From NCBI RefSeq assembly GCF_007655305.1, contig NZ_VLOG01000039.1, positions 159,983-223,982 on the forward strand: a stretch of 64,000 nucleotides of DNA. Direction: 5' to 3'. The position numbers were made by a program, and so were the translations under genes. Source of the DNA: Algoriphagus algorifonticola. Its GTDB lineage: Bacteria; Bacteroidota; Bacteroidia; Cytophagales; Cyclobacteriaceae. Positions 7,957-16,422 of this stretch are shown here, one piece after another; within the stretch, counting starts at the first letter, position 1; the number at the start of each line of letters is the position of its first letter. The notes under the pieces are model-generated. The model was given only the letters and a program-made list of their open reading frames with translations, did not search any database and had not been told where the DNA came from.

Positions 7957-8862
7957 TCAATCAGGAGTGTCACCAACTACATATTGTAATCCATTAAGGA
8001 AAAACTCCAGAAGGTCCGGATTCTCAAAGCTTTGAGCGTTATGAGAGGCTGCTGAATACATAACTCTTCCTTTTCCTTCCGACTTGATCCAAGCCACATA
8101 GGTTTTTCCTGCAGTAAGTTCCTGGTTTTTTCTTTGATCTTTGATTTCAGAATTATTGAAAAATAGCAAAGGTTCGAAGGCTAATTCTGAATAGGCATTT
8201 TTGTAAAAATAAGGTTCATCCACATGAACAAATCCATTAGCAGGAAAATGCTTTACAAGAGGATGCTCAGCATCTTCTAAGTGAATATGGATAGTTTGCT
8301 GAGGAGGATGGTAGTCAAAACTAGCACCCACCAATTTGCTAAAATCCATAGAGTTATTTTGAGTAGTTACTGCTCCGTGTAATAGGAATAAGCCGCCTCC
8401 ATTTTTGACATAATCGATTAGATTTTGCTCTAACTCCATAGCCTTGCTCATGAGAGAAACGGAATCCTTATCCTGCACAATATTTAATTGGTCCCAAAAT
8501 AAGTTTCTGTGTTCTGGTTTTGAACAGGTATTATTCATCACCACTGCATCATATTGGGCTAAATTCTCTTTCTCAAACTGGTTGATATCTATACTTTCTA
8601 CAACCTCAAAGGCGCCACTTTTCTTACTGATAACTTTGATCATTTCTGTGGTATGTGGAATTACCCAATGCTGAAAGCCGGTGTAAAGTGAAAAAACCAA
8701 TATTTTTTTCTTTTCTGAAAAGGGAAAATTAGTTTTAGAGGGAGCAAGTTTTTCTATTTTCTGTTGCCATTCTTCGGTAAGTGCTACTTCTTTCAAATCC
8801 TGACTTAGGGCATTAAGGGTAGCAAAAGCAGCAAGCGAAAAAGTCAAAATAAATTTTTTCAT
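7957..8862 (-). CDS. Secreted ThuA-like domain protein
   Basis: Starting at the ATG at 8862, which opens the signal peptide MKKFILTFSLAAFATLNALSQ, gives 301 residues; an upstream start adds eight residues and is less likely. The domain is ThuA-like (class I glutamine-amidotransferase fold): a strand ILVFSLYTGFQHWVIPHT, then the AVVMNNT strand, GGGLFLLHGA and a conserved HPLVKHFP. Cytophagales carry many such proteins, some fused to glycan enzymes, with roles inferred in sugar metabolism. No Cys nucleophile is evident at the elbow (HGA), as usual in this family. It is transcribed as a single gene. Confidence 0.8.
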   Translation of the reverse strand: MKKFILTFSLAAFATLNALSQDLKEVALTEEWQQKIEKLAPSKTNFPFSEKKKILVFSLYTGFQHWVIPHTTEMIKVISKKSGAFEVVESIDINQFEKENLAQYDAVVMNNTCSKPEHRNLFWDQLNIVQDKDSVSLMSKAMELEQNLIDYVKNGGGLFLLHGAVTTQNNSMDFSKLVGASFDYHPPQQTIHIHLEDAEHPLVKHFPANGFVHVDEPYFYKNAYSELAFEPLLFFNNSEIKDQRKNQELTAGKTYVAWIKSEGKGRVMYSAASHNAQSFENPDLLEFFLNGLQYVVGDTPD

Positions 8863-9174
8863 AGGGGTTGGAGAGTTAGAAGTCAATTAAATAATCTGAT
8901 TATCCGCAATCATGCCAGTTGCCTTATTTTCCTTGATTGACCGGTTGGATACTTCGACTTCGCTCAGTACAGGCGACCGAAGACCGAAGCAATCCATTTA
9001 GCTGACAATAAGCCGTATTTGGTTGTTACTGTTAGGAAAGCGGATATCCATATTAATTAATATTCATGATCAGAGCCAACTATTTAATGGTGAACGGGTA
9101 TTTTTTGTAAACAGTCCCGCCATTTTATGAACACCTAATTGCTTTTGGGGGTTATATACCTGAATAGAATTTTT
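8863..9174. other. Intergenic region between divergent genes with a short repeat fragment
   Basis: This ~310-bp region separates the divergent ThuA-like and SDR-like genes. At 8951-8990 it contains TTCGACTTCGCTCAGTACAGG followed by two copies of GACCGAAG-type units (8974-8990). The same GACCGA units recur in tandem at 56090-56110, so this is a scrap of a dispersed intergenic repeat. The rest is AT-rich, must hold two promoters, and shows no coding frame. Confidence 0.5.
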
Positions 9175-10581
9175 ATGAACATTGAAACAGAAACTTTTGA
9201 AGAGAAAAAACTAACAGTTGCCATCGCTGGGGCAGGAGGCTATATCGGTCGATGGTTTATTCACCAGTTCAAAGATAAATACAACATTATAGGCCTTAGC
9301 AGGAGAAAGGTCAAGCACAATCCCAATCCTGAAGTAAAATGGAGACAGGTAGAGCTTTATTCCATTACTTCTACAGTGGATGCTTTAAAAGACGTGGATG
9401 TGGCGATTTATCTTGTTCATTCTATGAATGCATCCACGAGATTGAATCAAGGCAGTTTTGAGGATACGGATCTATTATTGGCAGATAATTTTAGCAGAGC
9501 TGCCAACATTAATCATGTCAAGCAAATCATTTATCTGGGAGGTTTATTGCCTGATGAGCCTGAAGAAAAACTGTCTCGTCACCTTCGAAGTAGATTGGAA
9601 GTAGAGCAAACTTTAGGTTCCAGAAAGGCAAAACTAACTGCTTTGAGGGCTTCTATTATCGTAGGACCCGGTGGATCGAGCTTCGACATGATCAAGAATC
9701 TGGTTGATAGACTTCCCGTGATGATGTGTCCCAAATGGACTGAGTCTGAAACTCAACCCATTTCTTTAAGAGATACTTTAGACATCATGGACACTTGTAT
9801 TGGGAATCCAAATGTTTACGGGAAAGCTATAGAAATTGGCAGTCCTCAAGTGATGACTTATAGAAGTATGCTGGAAAGGACAGCTGAGGTAATGGGGAAA
9901 AAGCGCTTTGTCTTTTCAGTTCCTGTTTTTTCTTTAGGCCTTAGTAAATTTTGGGTTGGACTTTTTGGTGATAGCCCACCACAATTGGTTTCACCCCTAG
10001 TGGAAAGCTTGATTCATACGCTTACAGTTTCTCCAAATTTGGCGTTTAAAGAGAAAAAAATTGATTATCTCAGCTATGAAGAGTCTGTCAGCATAGCATT
10101 GAACTCCAAGGAAAAACCGATTTTACCCAAATTCTATAAGAAGAAAGGTGTTAAGAATACGGTAAGAAGTATTCAGCGTATGGCGAATAAAAATGGCCAC
10201 ACAGCCACCTGGGTAGGAAATCGATATAATATTTGGTTGCCCAGTTTTTTTAAGTTTTTGATTAATGGAAAGACGACAGAAAGAGGCGATGTTGGTTTTC
10301 ATTTGCTTTGGGGGAAAAAGCCCATGCTGCAATTGACCATGATTCCTGATAGAAGTGATCAAGAAAGGCAATTATTTTACATTACAGGAGGATGGCTTGT
10401 AAAACGCTTTGATTATGGATGGCTTGAGTTTAGAGGAGTTTTAGGAGGGAGGTATATTATCACAGCTATTCATGAGTTTGTTCCCAGGTTGCCTTGGTTC
10501 ATTTATGTTAATACCCAAGCAAGATTTCACCTATGGGTTATGAATCGATTTAAAAAATATTTAGAAAGAAAAGAGGATTAG
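9175..10581 (+). CDS. NAD(P)-binding extended SDR-like protein with C-terminal DUF2867-type domain
   Basis: I use the ATG at 9175 (468 residues); the frame extends upstream to a TTG at 9139. The N-terminal Rossmann fold has AIAGAGGYIGR (glycine motif about 19-25), followed by YLVHSM and IIYLGGLLPD as in atypical NmrA/complex-I-type extended SDRs. The C-terminal ~150 residues form a separate domain (RYNIWLPSFFKFL... GGWLVKRFDYGWLEFRG) resembling the DUF2867 region seen in the same two-domain proteins. The function is unknown; family members are annotated as nucleoside-diphosphate-sugar epimerase-like. No catalytic YxxxK was found, so it may be a binding or redox-sensing protein. Confidence 0.7.
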   Translation: MNIETETFEEKKLTVAIAGAGGYIGRWFIHQFKDKYNIIGLSRRKVKHNPNPEVKWRQVELYSITSTVDALKDVDVAIYLVHSMNASTRLNQGSFEDTDLLLADNFSRAANINHVKQIIYLGGLLPDEPEEKLSRHLRSRLEVEQTLGSRKAKLTALRASIIVGPGGSSFDMIKNLVDRLPVMMCPKWTESETQPISLRDTLDIMDTCIGNPNVYGKAIEIGSPQVMTYRSMLERTAEVMGKKRFVFSVPVFSLGLSKFWVGLFGDSPPQLVSPLVESLIHTLTVSPNLAFKEKKIDYLSYEESVSIALNSKEKPILPKFYKKKGVKNTVRSIQRMANKNGHTATWVGNRYNIWLPSFFKFLINGKTTERGDVGFHLLWGKKPMLQLTMIPDRSDQERQLFYITGGWLVKRFDYGWLEFRGVLGGRYIITAIHEFVPRLPWFIYVNTQARFHLWVMNRFKKYLERKED

Positions 10582-10767
10582 CACGTCTTTATCCCTCTTA
10601 TATTACGTAAGAAAAATAAGGCTCAGAAATCGCTCTCTTAATCAGTATTAGATTTTAGCGCAAATTGTCAAAAACGATTGTAGAGATATCAATATTTTGA
10701 TTTTCCAACGACCTCAAATAAATCAACACAAATGAAATGCCCATGAGGAAAAATCTCACACAACTTG

Positions 10768-10816
10768 TCCCGTCCACCGCGGCGGATCGGGAGGGGGATG
10801 CCCCGATAAATCGGGG
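10768..10816. repeat. GC-rich imperfect palindrome plus hairpin
   Basis: Positions 10768-10792 form a near-palindrome centred on CCGCGG (TCCCG...CGGGA arms), immediately followed by CCCCGATAAATCGGGG (10801-10816), a 6-7 bp stem. The patch is much more GC-rich than its surroundings and looks like a small mobile or REP-like repeat. It sits 43 bp upstream of the aldo/keto reductase start, so it may fall in its leader. Confidence 0.5.
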
Positions 10817-10858
10817 TAGGACATTCCATGAGACCTTTGAAACACAAATTATAAACAC

Positions 10859-11806
10859 ATGAAATCAGTGAATTTTATAAATGGAGATTCCATTCCCCTT
10901 CTTGGACTGGGAACTTGGAAAAGTAAACCGGGAGAAGTTAGGAAGGCAGTTTTTTGGGCAATCGAGGCTGGGTATAGGCATATAGATTGTGCAGCGATCT
11001 ATGGCAATGAGAAAGAGGTTGGACAAGGTTTAGCAGACGCTTTCGCTGCAGGTTTGGTTAAAAGATCTGATTTGTTTATTACCTCCAAATTGTGGAATGA
11101 TAGCCATCGCTTCGAAGATGTCGGACCTGCCTTGGATAAAACGCTAAGCGATTTGCATTTGGATTACCTGGATCTTTATTTGATTCATTGGCCCATAGCA
11201 TTTAAACATGGAGTAAGTTTTGCCTCCCACAGAGAAGAGTTTTATACCTATCAGGATGTCCCATTGACCCAAACCTGGGAAGCTATGCAGGAACAGAAAA
11301 AACTAGGAAAGACCAAGCATATAGGGGTTTCAAATTTCAATCAAAAAAAACTAACTGAGTTGATCAGCATGGATGGACAAAGACCTGAAATGAATCAGGT
11401 AGAAATGCATCCTTTTTTACCCCAAATTGATTTGGTAGAATTCTGTAAATCCAATGGAATTCTTATGACTGCTTACTCGCCTTTAGGCTCACCAGACTCC
11501 AGAGGTGAAAAACATCAAAATGATCCTGTTTTGCTTAGCAATCCAATTGTAAAAGAAATTGCGCAAAGACATAATATATCGGAAGGACAGGTTTTGATAG
11601 CCTGGTCAATACAAAGGGATGTAGTGGTAATTCCAAAGTCGGTCAACCAAGGGAGAATTCAGGAAAACTTTCAAGCCTCTCAGGTAGAGCTGACGAAGCA
11701 AGATGTAATGGAATTGAATGAAATAGGGGTTTCCCATCGTTTTGTAGATGGCTCATTTTTTACAGGTCCTCAGAGTCCATACAAACTGAGTGACCTTTGG
11801 GATTAA
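10859..11806 (+). CDS. Aldo/keto reductase
   Basis: A 315-residue NAD(P)H-dependent aldo/keto reductase with the full catalytic tetrad visible: Asp43 and Tyr48 in HIDCAAIYGNE, Lys77 in FITSKLWN and His110 in LYLIHWP. The C-terminal cofactor-binding part has VVIPKSVNQGRIQEN. Length and motifs match the AKR1-5 type aldose/aldehyde reductases that reduce carbonyls in the cytoplasm. The substrate cannot be predicted. It is a single gene, followed after 8 bp by an inverted-repeat element that may terminate it. Confidence 0.9.
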   Translation: MKSVNFINGDSIPLLGLGTWKSKPGEVRKAVFWAIEAGYRHIDCAAIYGNEKEVGQGLADAFAAGLVKRSDLFITSKLWNDSHRFEDVGPALDKTLSDLHLDYLDLYLIHWPIAFKHGVSFASHREEFYTYQDVPLTQTWEAMQEQKKLGKTKHIGVSNFNQKKLTELISMDGQRPEMNQVEMHPFLPQIDLVEFCKSNGILMTAYSPLGSPDSRGEKHQNDPVLLSNPIVKEIAQRHNISEGQVLIAWSIQRDVVVIPKSVNQGRIQENFQASQVELTKQDVMELNEIGVSHRFVDGSFFTGPQSPYKLSDLWD

Positions 11807-11814
11807 AAAAATAA

Positions 11815-11953
11815 GAGGCTGTCTCAAAAGTGCAATTTGTCACATTGAGCGAAGTCGAAATGTAGGCCACAACGATAGGAATGGCCTTCGACTCCCTGTC
11901 TGACGTCAGGCAGGCGCTCAGGCTGACATTAGAGCTATTTATGAGACAGCCTC
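11815..11953. repeat. Dispersed inverted-repeat element, copy A
   Basis: Perfect 12-bp terminal inverted repeats GAGGCTGTCTCA (11815-11826) and TGAGACAGCCTC (11942-11953) enclose about 115 bp with no coding capacity and an internal palindrome CTGACGTCAG. A-rich sequence precedes and T-rich sequence follows, so a transcript from either side would form a terminator-like stem. Related copies occur at 50.0 kb and 56.2 kb (the latter inverted). It lies between two convergent genes. A MITE-like or REP-like element is likely; no transposase is nearby. Confidence 0.8.
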
Positions 11954-11957
11954 ATTT

Positions 11958-12578
11958 TTAATCTTCTACTTCTAATTCTTCGAGTATATCTGCGAGTTCA
12001 TCAAAGTCTTTCAGGCCGGGCTTTATTTCTTCTCCGCCTTCCAGAGAGATACCAAATAAGCCCAGATCGTCTACCAGTTTTTTTACATTGAATGCTGAAA
12101 TACCTGAACCTAAGATAACTTGAATTGATTTCGCCAGAATTGATATGGTAGTCAATTCATCTTTACTCAGTTTTTCATGATCCGCTTTTAGTAATAAATA
12201 AACCCCTTCACTCTGAAGTTTTTCGGCAACTTGGCTTTCAATATGAGCTAACTCAGCAATATCTGCCTGAAAAATGAGATTTTTCCCAGTGTCTTTCAAT
12301 TTGAGTAAAGTATCCAGCCGCTGATGTTGAATCCAAGTTATGTTCGGATATTTTTCCAGTTTCAATTGGATAATATCTGCTTCCTCTGTTTCAAATTCAG
12401 CAGCGAATTCCAATCCTGAAACCCAACCCGTAATTTCTTCATACTGAGTTGGATTGAGAAATTTCTGAGAACTCTCTTCCAAATTGAAACCCAATACATC
12501 CACATACATCCCTGCACAGTAACGGGCATCACTGAGGTTGGTAACTCCATCTATTTTTACAAAAGTACTTAGCGCCAT
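11958..12578 (-). CDS. TrpF-like (beta/alpha)8-barrel protein lacking the catalytic Cys
   Basis: A 206-residue protein aligning by eye with phosphoribosylanthranilate isomerase: the N-terminal VKIDGVTNLSDARYCAGMYV corresponds to the TrpF KICG-x-T-x3-DA motif, followed by VLGFNL, and the C-terminal ISLEGGEEIKPGLKDF corresponds to the phosphate-binding loop and the PGVKD motif. The TrpF catalytic Cys is Asp here (Asp10). No trp genes are adjacent; trpS at 50 kb is a tRNA ligase. It may be a paralogue with another substrate or a non-catalytic barrel. The gene is alone and converges on the aldo/keto reductase across repeat copy A. Confidence 0.65.
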   Translation of the reverse strand: MALSTFVKIDGVTNLSDARYCAGMYVDVLGFNLEESSQKFLNPTQYEEITGWVSGLEFAAEFETEEADIIQLKLEKYPNITWIQHQRLDTLLKLKDTGKNLIFQADIAELAHIESQVAEKLQSEGVYLLLKADHEKLSKDELTTISILAKSIQVILGSGISAFNVKKLVDDLGLFGISLEGGEEIKPGLKDFDELADILEELEVED

Positions 12579-12680
12579 TTTTTTGAATTATTCCGCTAAG
12601 GTAAAAACAAAGGTCATTTTGACCATAGAGTTCAGCATCTAAAAGAGGATATTTGACTTATTCCTTCTATTTTTAGGTTG

Positions 12681-13358
12681 ATGAAAATAATATCTACAAA
12701 AGCAATCTTTAGCTTTTTGATTCTATTCAGTTTTTTTTCCTGTGAAAGGGAGTTAGAAGAACCCATGCAAACTGTGGGTTTGGATTACATTTCTTTAAGA
12801 ATTGGAAGTCAATGGGAATACGAGGTTTCTCAAACCATTTATTTTGGAGAAAATGATTCCGAGGACTCAAACTTTTTTTACAGAGACAGAGTTCGAACCG
12901 TCTTTATCAATGACGCGAAAGAGCAGGTTTTTATAATTCAAAGAAGCAAATCCGAAGACAGATCCAATTGGGTGAAGGAAAAGGATTATACACTCTTGGT
13001 GAGAGAGGGGAATATTGTTAGGACCATAGACAATCAACCTATAGTTATTTTGATCGAATCAATTCGTGATGGAGTCACATGGGATGGCAATAAATATAGA
13101 AGTCAAAATTCAGATGAGTTTGTGGCCAAAAGAGTAGGGGACACATCTTCAGAAATATTTCAAATCGAGCAAGAGGATTCTGATGATCAAATTACATTCA
13201 GAGATATTCGCTATGAAAGCTATGAAAAAGGAGTTGGAATGGTGGAGTTGTACTATGAAGTATTAACTTATTGTTCTAGAAATGATTGTTTGGGTGAACA
13301 ATTAATTGACTCCGGGAGTAAGATTCATATGAAATTATTGAATTATGAGAGCGAGTAA
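12681..13358 (+). CDS. Surface-type lipoprotein of unknown function
   Basis: A 225-residue protein starting at the ATG at 12681 (an adjacent upstream TTG is in frame). The signal ends in FSFFSC, with the lipid-bearing Cys at about residue 21 followed by acidic EREL-EE, the kind of composition linked to surface export of Bacteroidota lipoproteins. The mature domain is beta-rich and charged (IGSQWEYEVSQTIYFG; ESIRDGVTWDGNKY), as in small lipoproteins annotated only as hypothetical. Its 3' end overlaps the start of the S8 peptidase gene by 14 bp, so the two are translationally coupled and perhaps functionally linked. Confidence 0.65.
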   Translation: MKIISTKAIFSFLILFSFFSCERELEEPMQTVGLDYISLRIGSQWEYEVSQTIYFGENDSEDSNFFYRDRVRTVFINDAKEQVFIIQRSKSEDRSNWVKEKDYTLLVREGNIVRTIDNQPIVILIESIRDGVTWDGNKYRSQNSDEFVAKRVGDTSSEIFQIEQEDSDDQITFRDIRYESYEKGVGMVELYYEVLTYCSRNDCLGEQLIDSGSKIHMKLLNYESE

Positions 13359-15009
13359 GCTATTGGTTTTAACCTTTATTTACTTTTTGGCAGTTGGATC
13401 TATTTGGGCGCAGGATAGATATGCTGTTTTTTATAAGTATAAACCTCAAAATGGATTAAGCTTAGAAAAGCCTCAGGATTTTCTGACTTCGAAAGCCATA
13501 CAGAGAAGAGCAAGAGAAGGAGTACAGGCAGATAGTACTGACCTACCGGTGGCACAGAAATATGTAGATGCTGTATTTGAAAAGTCAAATTATATCCTTT
13601 ACCAAAGTAAATGGCTGAATGCCTCGATTATCGTGGCTGATGAAGCTGGAGTGGCTGAGATAGCTTCATTCCCTTTTGTAGATAAAGTCACGCTCATAGG
13701 CAGGGGATTTCTTCCCAATCCAAATGCGAGGGTGAGCAGAAGACTTTTCGCATCATCTACCGCAAAAGCTTGTAAATCGGACAGTAAATCTGAAAGAGTT
13801 TTGGAAAGCTTGGAATCTCCTTCCGATTTCCAGAATAAACTTTTGGGAATCGATGAAATGCACAAATTAGGTTTCAAAGGAGCGGGCATTACCATAGCTG
13901 TCTTTGATGCTGGTTTTCCCGGTGCAAATACCGCATCTTCATTAAGTCATTTATTTCAAAATAATCAGATTGTTGCAACACGTGACTTTGTTAGACCTTG
14001 GAATAACAATGTTTATGGCGATAATCAGCACGGAACAAACGTATTGTCTTTGATAGCATCCAATGAGGATGGGAAAATAATAGCAGGAGCACCTGATGCC
14101 AGCTATATTTTGGCTATGACAGAGGAGGTGGCGACTGAATATTGGGTAGAGGAATACAATTGGCTCAGAGCAGCCGAATTTGCAGATTCTTTGGGTGTAG
14201 ATATCATCAATAGTTCTGTTGGATACTGGGACTTTGATGATACTTCTATGAACTATACCATCAATGACTTGGATGGAAATACCACCACTATCACCAAAGC
14301 AGCCAATATTGCAGCATCTAAAGGTATTTTGGTAGTAAATAGTGTAGGAAATTATGGTTCTAGAGTTTCCTCTTTAGTAGCTCCTGCCGATTCTCCCAAT
14401 ATCCTAGCTATAGGGTCAGTAAATCAGGACCTTTCTGTTTCAGGCTTCAGTTCGAGAGGCCCCACAGGCGATGGCAGGATCAAACCTGATTTGGCAGCTT
14501 ATGGTAATGGTACAGCTTTAATCAGGTCTAATGGGAATGTGGGTTTTGCCAACGGAACCTCTTTTTCAGCTCCACAAATAGCAGCTTTAGCAGCTGGCTT
14601 ATGGCAGGCTAAACCAGAATGGACCAGAGCGGAGTTGATAGATAATCTTCTGAGAAGCGCAAGTCAATTTGAAAAGCCGGATAATCTTTTGGGTTATGGA
14701 ATACCTAACTTCTTCAAGGCTTATTATGGAGAAATCCTAAGTGTCGAGGAAAATGAGGAAACTATTTTATGGAAGGTTTATCCTAACCCAATTGAGGAAA
14801 ATGAGTTGAGCATTTATTTTGGAACCGGTAATGAAGCCTCATTTGAACTAATTGATTTCAGCGGAAAATCAGTTTTGAAATCCACCATCCTAAGAGGATC
14901 CAATCAAAATCCATATTGGATTAATTTGGAAGGAATCAAACCAGGCCTTTATCTAATTAGACTCCAAGAGGGTAAATTGATTAAGCAGACTAAGTTATAT
15001 AGATATTAA
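13345..15009 (+). CDS. Secreted S8 subtilisin-like protease with T9SS C-terminal domain
   Basis: A 554-residue protein: signal peptide (1-22, ending IWAQ), a propeptide-like region to about 165, then a subtilase domain with the triad Asp188 (AVFDAGFPG), His229 (QHGTNVLSL) and Ser406 (NGTSFSAPQIAAL). The last ~80 residues form a type A T9SS sorting domain (KVYPNPIEENE, then GLYLIRLQEGKLIKQTKLYR), so it should cross the outer membrane by the gliding-type secretion system and be released or surface-attached. It overlaps the upstream lipoprotein gene by 14 bp. Export and proteolysis are confident; the substrate is unknown. Confidence 0.9.
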   Translation: MRASKLLVLTFIYFLAVGSIWAQDRYAVFYKYKPQNGLSLEKPQDFLTSKAIQRRAREGVQADSTDLPVAQKYVDAVFEKSNYILYQSKWLNASIIVADEAGVAEIASFPFVDKVTLIGRGFLPNPNARVSRRLFASSTAKACKSDSKSERVLESLESPSDFQNKLLGIDEMHKLGFKGAGITIAVFDAGFPGANTASSLSHLFQNNQIVATRDFVRPWNNNVYGDNQHGTNVLSLIASNEDGKIIAGAPDASYILAMTEEVATEYWVEEYNWLRAAEFADSLGVDIINSSVGYWDFDDTSMNYTINDLDGNTTTITKAANIAASKGILVVNSVGNYGSRVSSLVAPADSPNILAIGSVNQDLSVSGFSSRGPTGDGRIKPDLAAYGNGTALIRSNGNVGFANGTSFSAPQIAALAAGLWQAKPEWTRAELIDNLLRSASQFEKPDNLLGYGIPNFFKAYYGEILSVEENEETILWKVYPNPIEENELSIYFGTGNEASFELIDFSGKSVLKSTILRGSNQNPYWINLEGIKPGLYLIRLQEGKLIKQTKLYRY

Positions 15010-15046
15010 AAAGGACAGGTTGATCGAAACAGTCCTTAAAAGAATT

Positions 15047-15697
15047 ATGAAACCAAAAATTGCACCCTCCATCCTTGCAGCAGACTTCGCAAACTTACAG
15101 CGCGATGTAGAGATGCTTAACGAATCCGATGCAGATTATATTCATGTGGATATCATGGATGGTTTATTTGTACCTAATATATCTTTTGGGATTCCGGTTA
15201 CCGAAGCTATTCACCGCCATGCAAGGAAGCCTTTGGATGTGCATCTAATGATCATGGATCCGGATAATTATCTGGAGGCATTTAAAAATGTAGGTGCTTC
15301 TATTATCAGTGTGCACTATGAGGCATGTAAGCATTTGAATAGATCGCTGCAGGCAATCCGTCAATTAGGAATTAAAGCTGGCGTGGCGATCAATCCTCAT
15401 ACGCCTGTGGAGCTTTTGAGCGATAGTTTAGAAATGTTGGATTTGGTTTGTATCATGTCTGTTAATCCTGGCTTTGGAGGGCAAAAATTTATAGAAAATA
15501 CCTATTCCAAGGTTTCTCGTTTGAAGGAGATGATTGATACGAATGGTTGCGAGACTTTAATAGAAATTGATGGCGGGGTAAATCTTGATAATGCTCCCAA
15601 ATTGATGGAGGCAGGAGCCGATATATTAGTAGCGGGCAGTTTTGTATTTAACTCTTCAAATCCCAAAGAGACAATTTCAGAATTAAAAAATATTTAA
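15047..15697 (+). CDS. rpe: Ribulose-phosphate 3-epimerase
   Basis: A 216-residue protein from the ATG at 15047 (MKPKIAPSILAADF); the longer frame from 15020 adds nine unrelated residues. It interconverts ribulose-5-phosphate and xylulose-5-phosphate in the pentose phosphate pathway. Family motifs are all present: SILAADF, HVDIMDG with metal/catalytic Asp35, DVHLMI, the MSVNPGFGGQKF loop and IEIDGGVN near the C-terminus with the second catalytic Asp. Length is normal. It lies 37 bp after the protease gene and may be read through from it, though the functions are unrelated. Confidence 0.95.
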   Translation: MKPKIAPSILAADFANLQRDVEMLNESDADYIHVDIMDGLFVPNISFGIPVTEAIHRHARKPLDVHLMIMDPDNYLEAFKNVGASIISVHYEACKHLNRSLQAIRQLGIKAGVAINPHTPVELLSDSLEMLDLVCIMSVNPGFGGQKFIENTYSKVSRLKEMIDTNGCETLIEIDGGVNLDNAPKLMEAGADILVAGSFVFNSSNPKETISELKNI

Positions 15698-15757
15698 ACA
15701 TATAATTTAGGTTGATTACCATTTATCCTAAAAAACCTTAATTCTGGCGATTTTTAC

Positions 15758-15787
15758 TTGATTTTTTGACTTTAAGGTATTTCTTTG
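15758..15787 (+). promoter_or_regulatory. Candidate promoter for the 15821 gene
   Basis: TTG (15758-15760), a 19-bp spacer and TTTCTTTG (15780-15787) resemble the Bacteroidota -33 TTG / -7 TAnnTTTG pair with one mismatch (TT for TA). The position, about 34 bp before the ATG, is plausible. This is an eye match only. Confidence 0.3.
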
Positions 15788-15820
15788 AAAGCTTATCGTA
15801 AACTAAACTCACTAATGATT

Positions 15821-16333
15821 ATGAAAAAAGTATTGCTATTTGGGTCTTTCTTTATGTGTCTAGCATTGTCCACATTTGCACAAGAAGCTGCGAATGAACC
15901 AGTAACAGATGAGGATCTAACCCAGTATGCAACGGTAGAAGTGATGACTTCATTGTACGTTGAGGATAAAACCGATGAATTGAGAAATATGATTCTTAAT
16001 AATGAGGTGATTGACGGAGGAGCTCGATATAATGAGATCAAAGCTGCATGGGGAGATGACGCTAAAATGGCGGAAGCAAATGTAACAGATGAGGAGAAGG
16101 CGGCTTACCAAGCAATTTTGGATTTCCAAAACTCCTTGCAACAAAGCGTAGTGGATTACAAAACAAATTTGATCACTGACAGCGATGTAATCAGTGTATC
16201 TGTATACAATAAAGTTTTGGCTGCTATTAAAGGTGATCCTTCTGTGAAGGAAAAACTGGACTCAATGATTTTGACGATCAAAGAGGAAAAAGATGCTGAA
16301 AGAGCAGCCGCAAAAGAAGACGGAGAAAATTAA
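15821..16333 (+). CDS. Secreted small helical protein, unknown
   Basis: A 170-residue protein from the ATG at 15821, which opens a signal peptide (MKKVLLFGSFFMCLALSTFAQ); the longer frame to 15785 adds 12 residues ahead of it. The mature part is acidic and helical, with many Glu/Asp/Lys/Ala, no cysteines after the signal peptide and a charged C-terminus (EEKDAERAAAKEDGEN). I do not recognise a domain. It is a single gene with a promoter-like sequence upstream and a strong intrinsic terminator downstream, suggesting a well-expressed periplasmic protein. Confidence 0.6.
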   Translation: MKKVLLFGSFFMCLALSTFAQEAANEPVTDEDLTQYATVEVMTSLYVEDKTDELRNMILNNEVIDGGARYNEIKAAWGDDAKMAEANVTDEEKAAYQAILDFQNSLQQSVVDYKTNLITDSDVISVSVYNKVLAAIKGDPSVKEKLDSMILTIKEEKDAERAAAKEDGEN

Positions 16334-16352
16334 TAGATCAATAAAAACACTG

Positions 16353-16386
16353 AAAGCCTCCAAATTTTGGAGGCTTTTTTTTTACT
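16353..16386 (+). terminator. Intrinsic terminator
   Basis: AAAGCCTCCAAA and TTTGGAGGCTTT form a perfect 12-bp stem (16353-16377) followed by a run of T. It lies 20 bp after the stop of the 15821 gene on the same strand. The stem is symmetrical and A-preceded, so it could work on the other strand too, but no gene points that way. Confidence 0.85.
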
Positions 16387-16422
16387 TTCACACTTTGAAC
16401 AAATTTTGAGCGTTCTCTTCGT

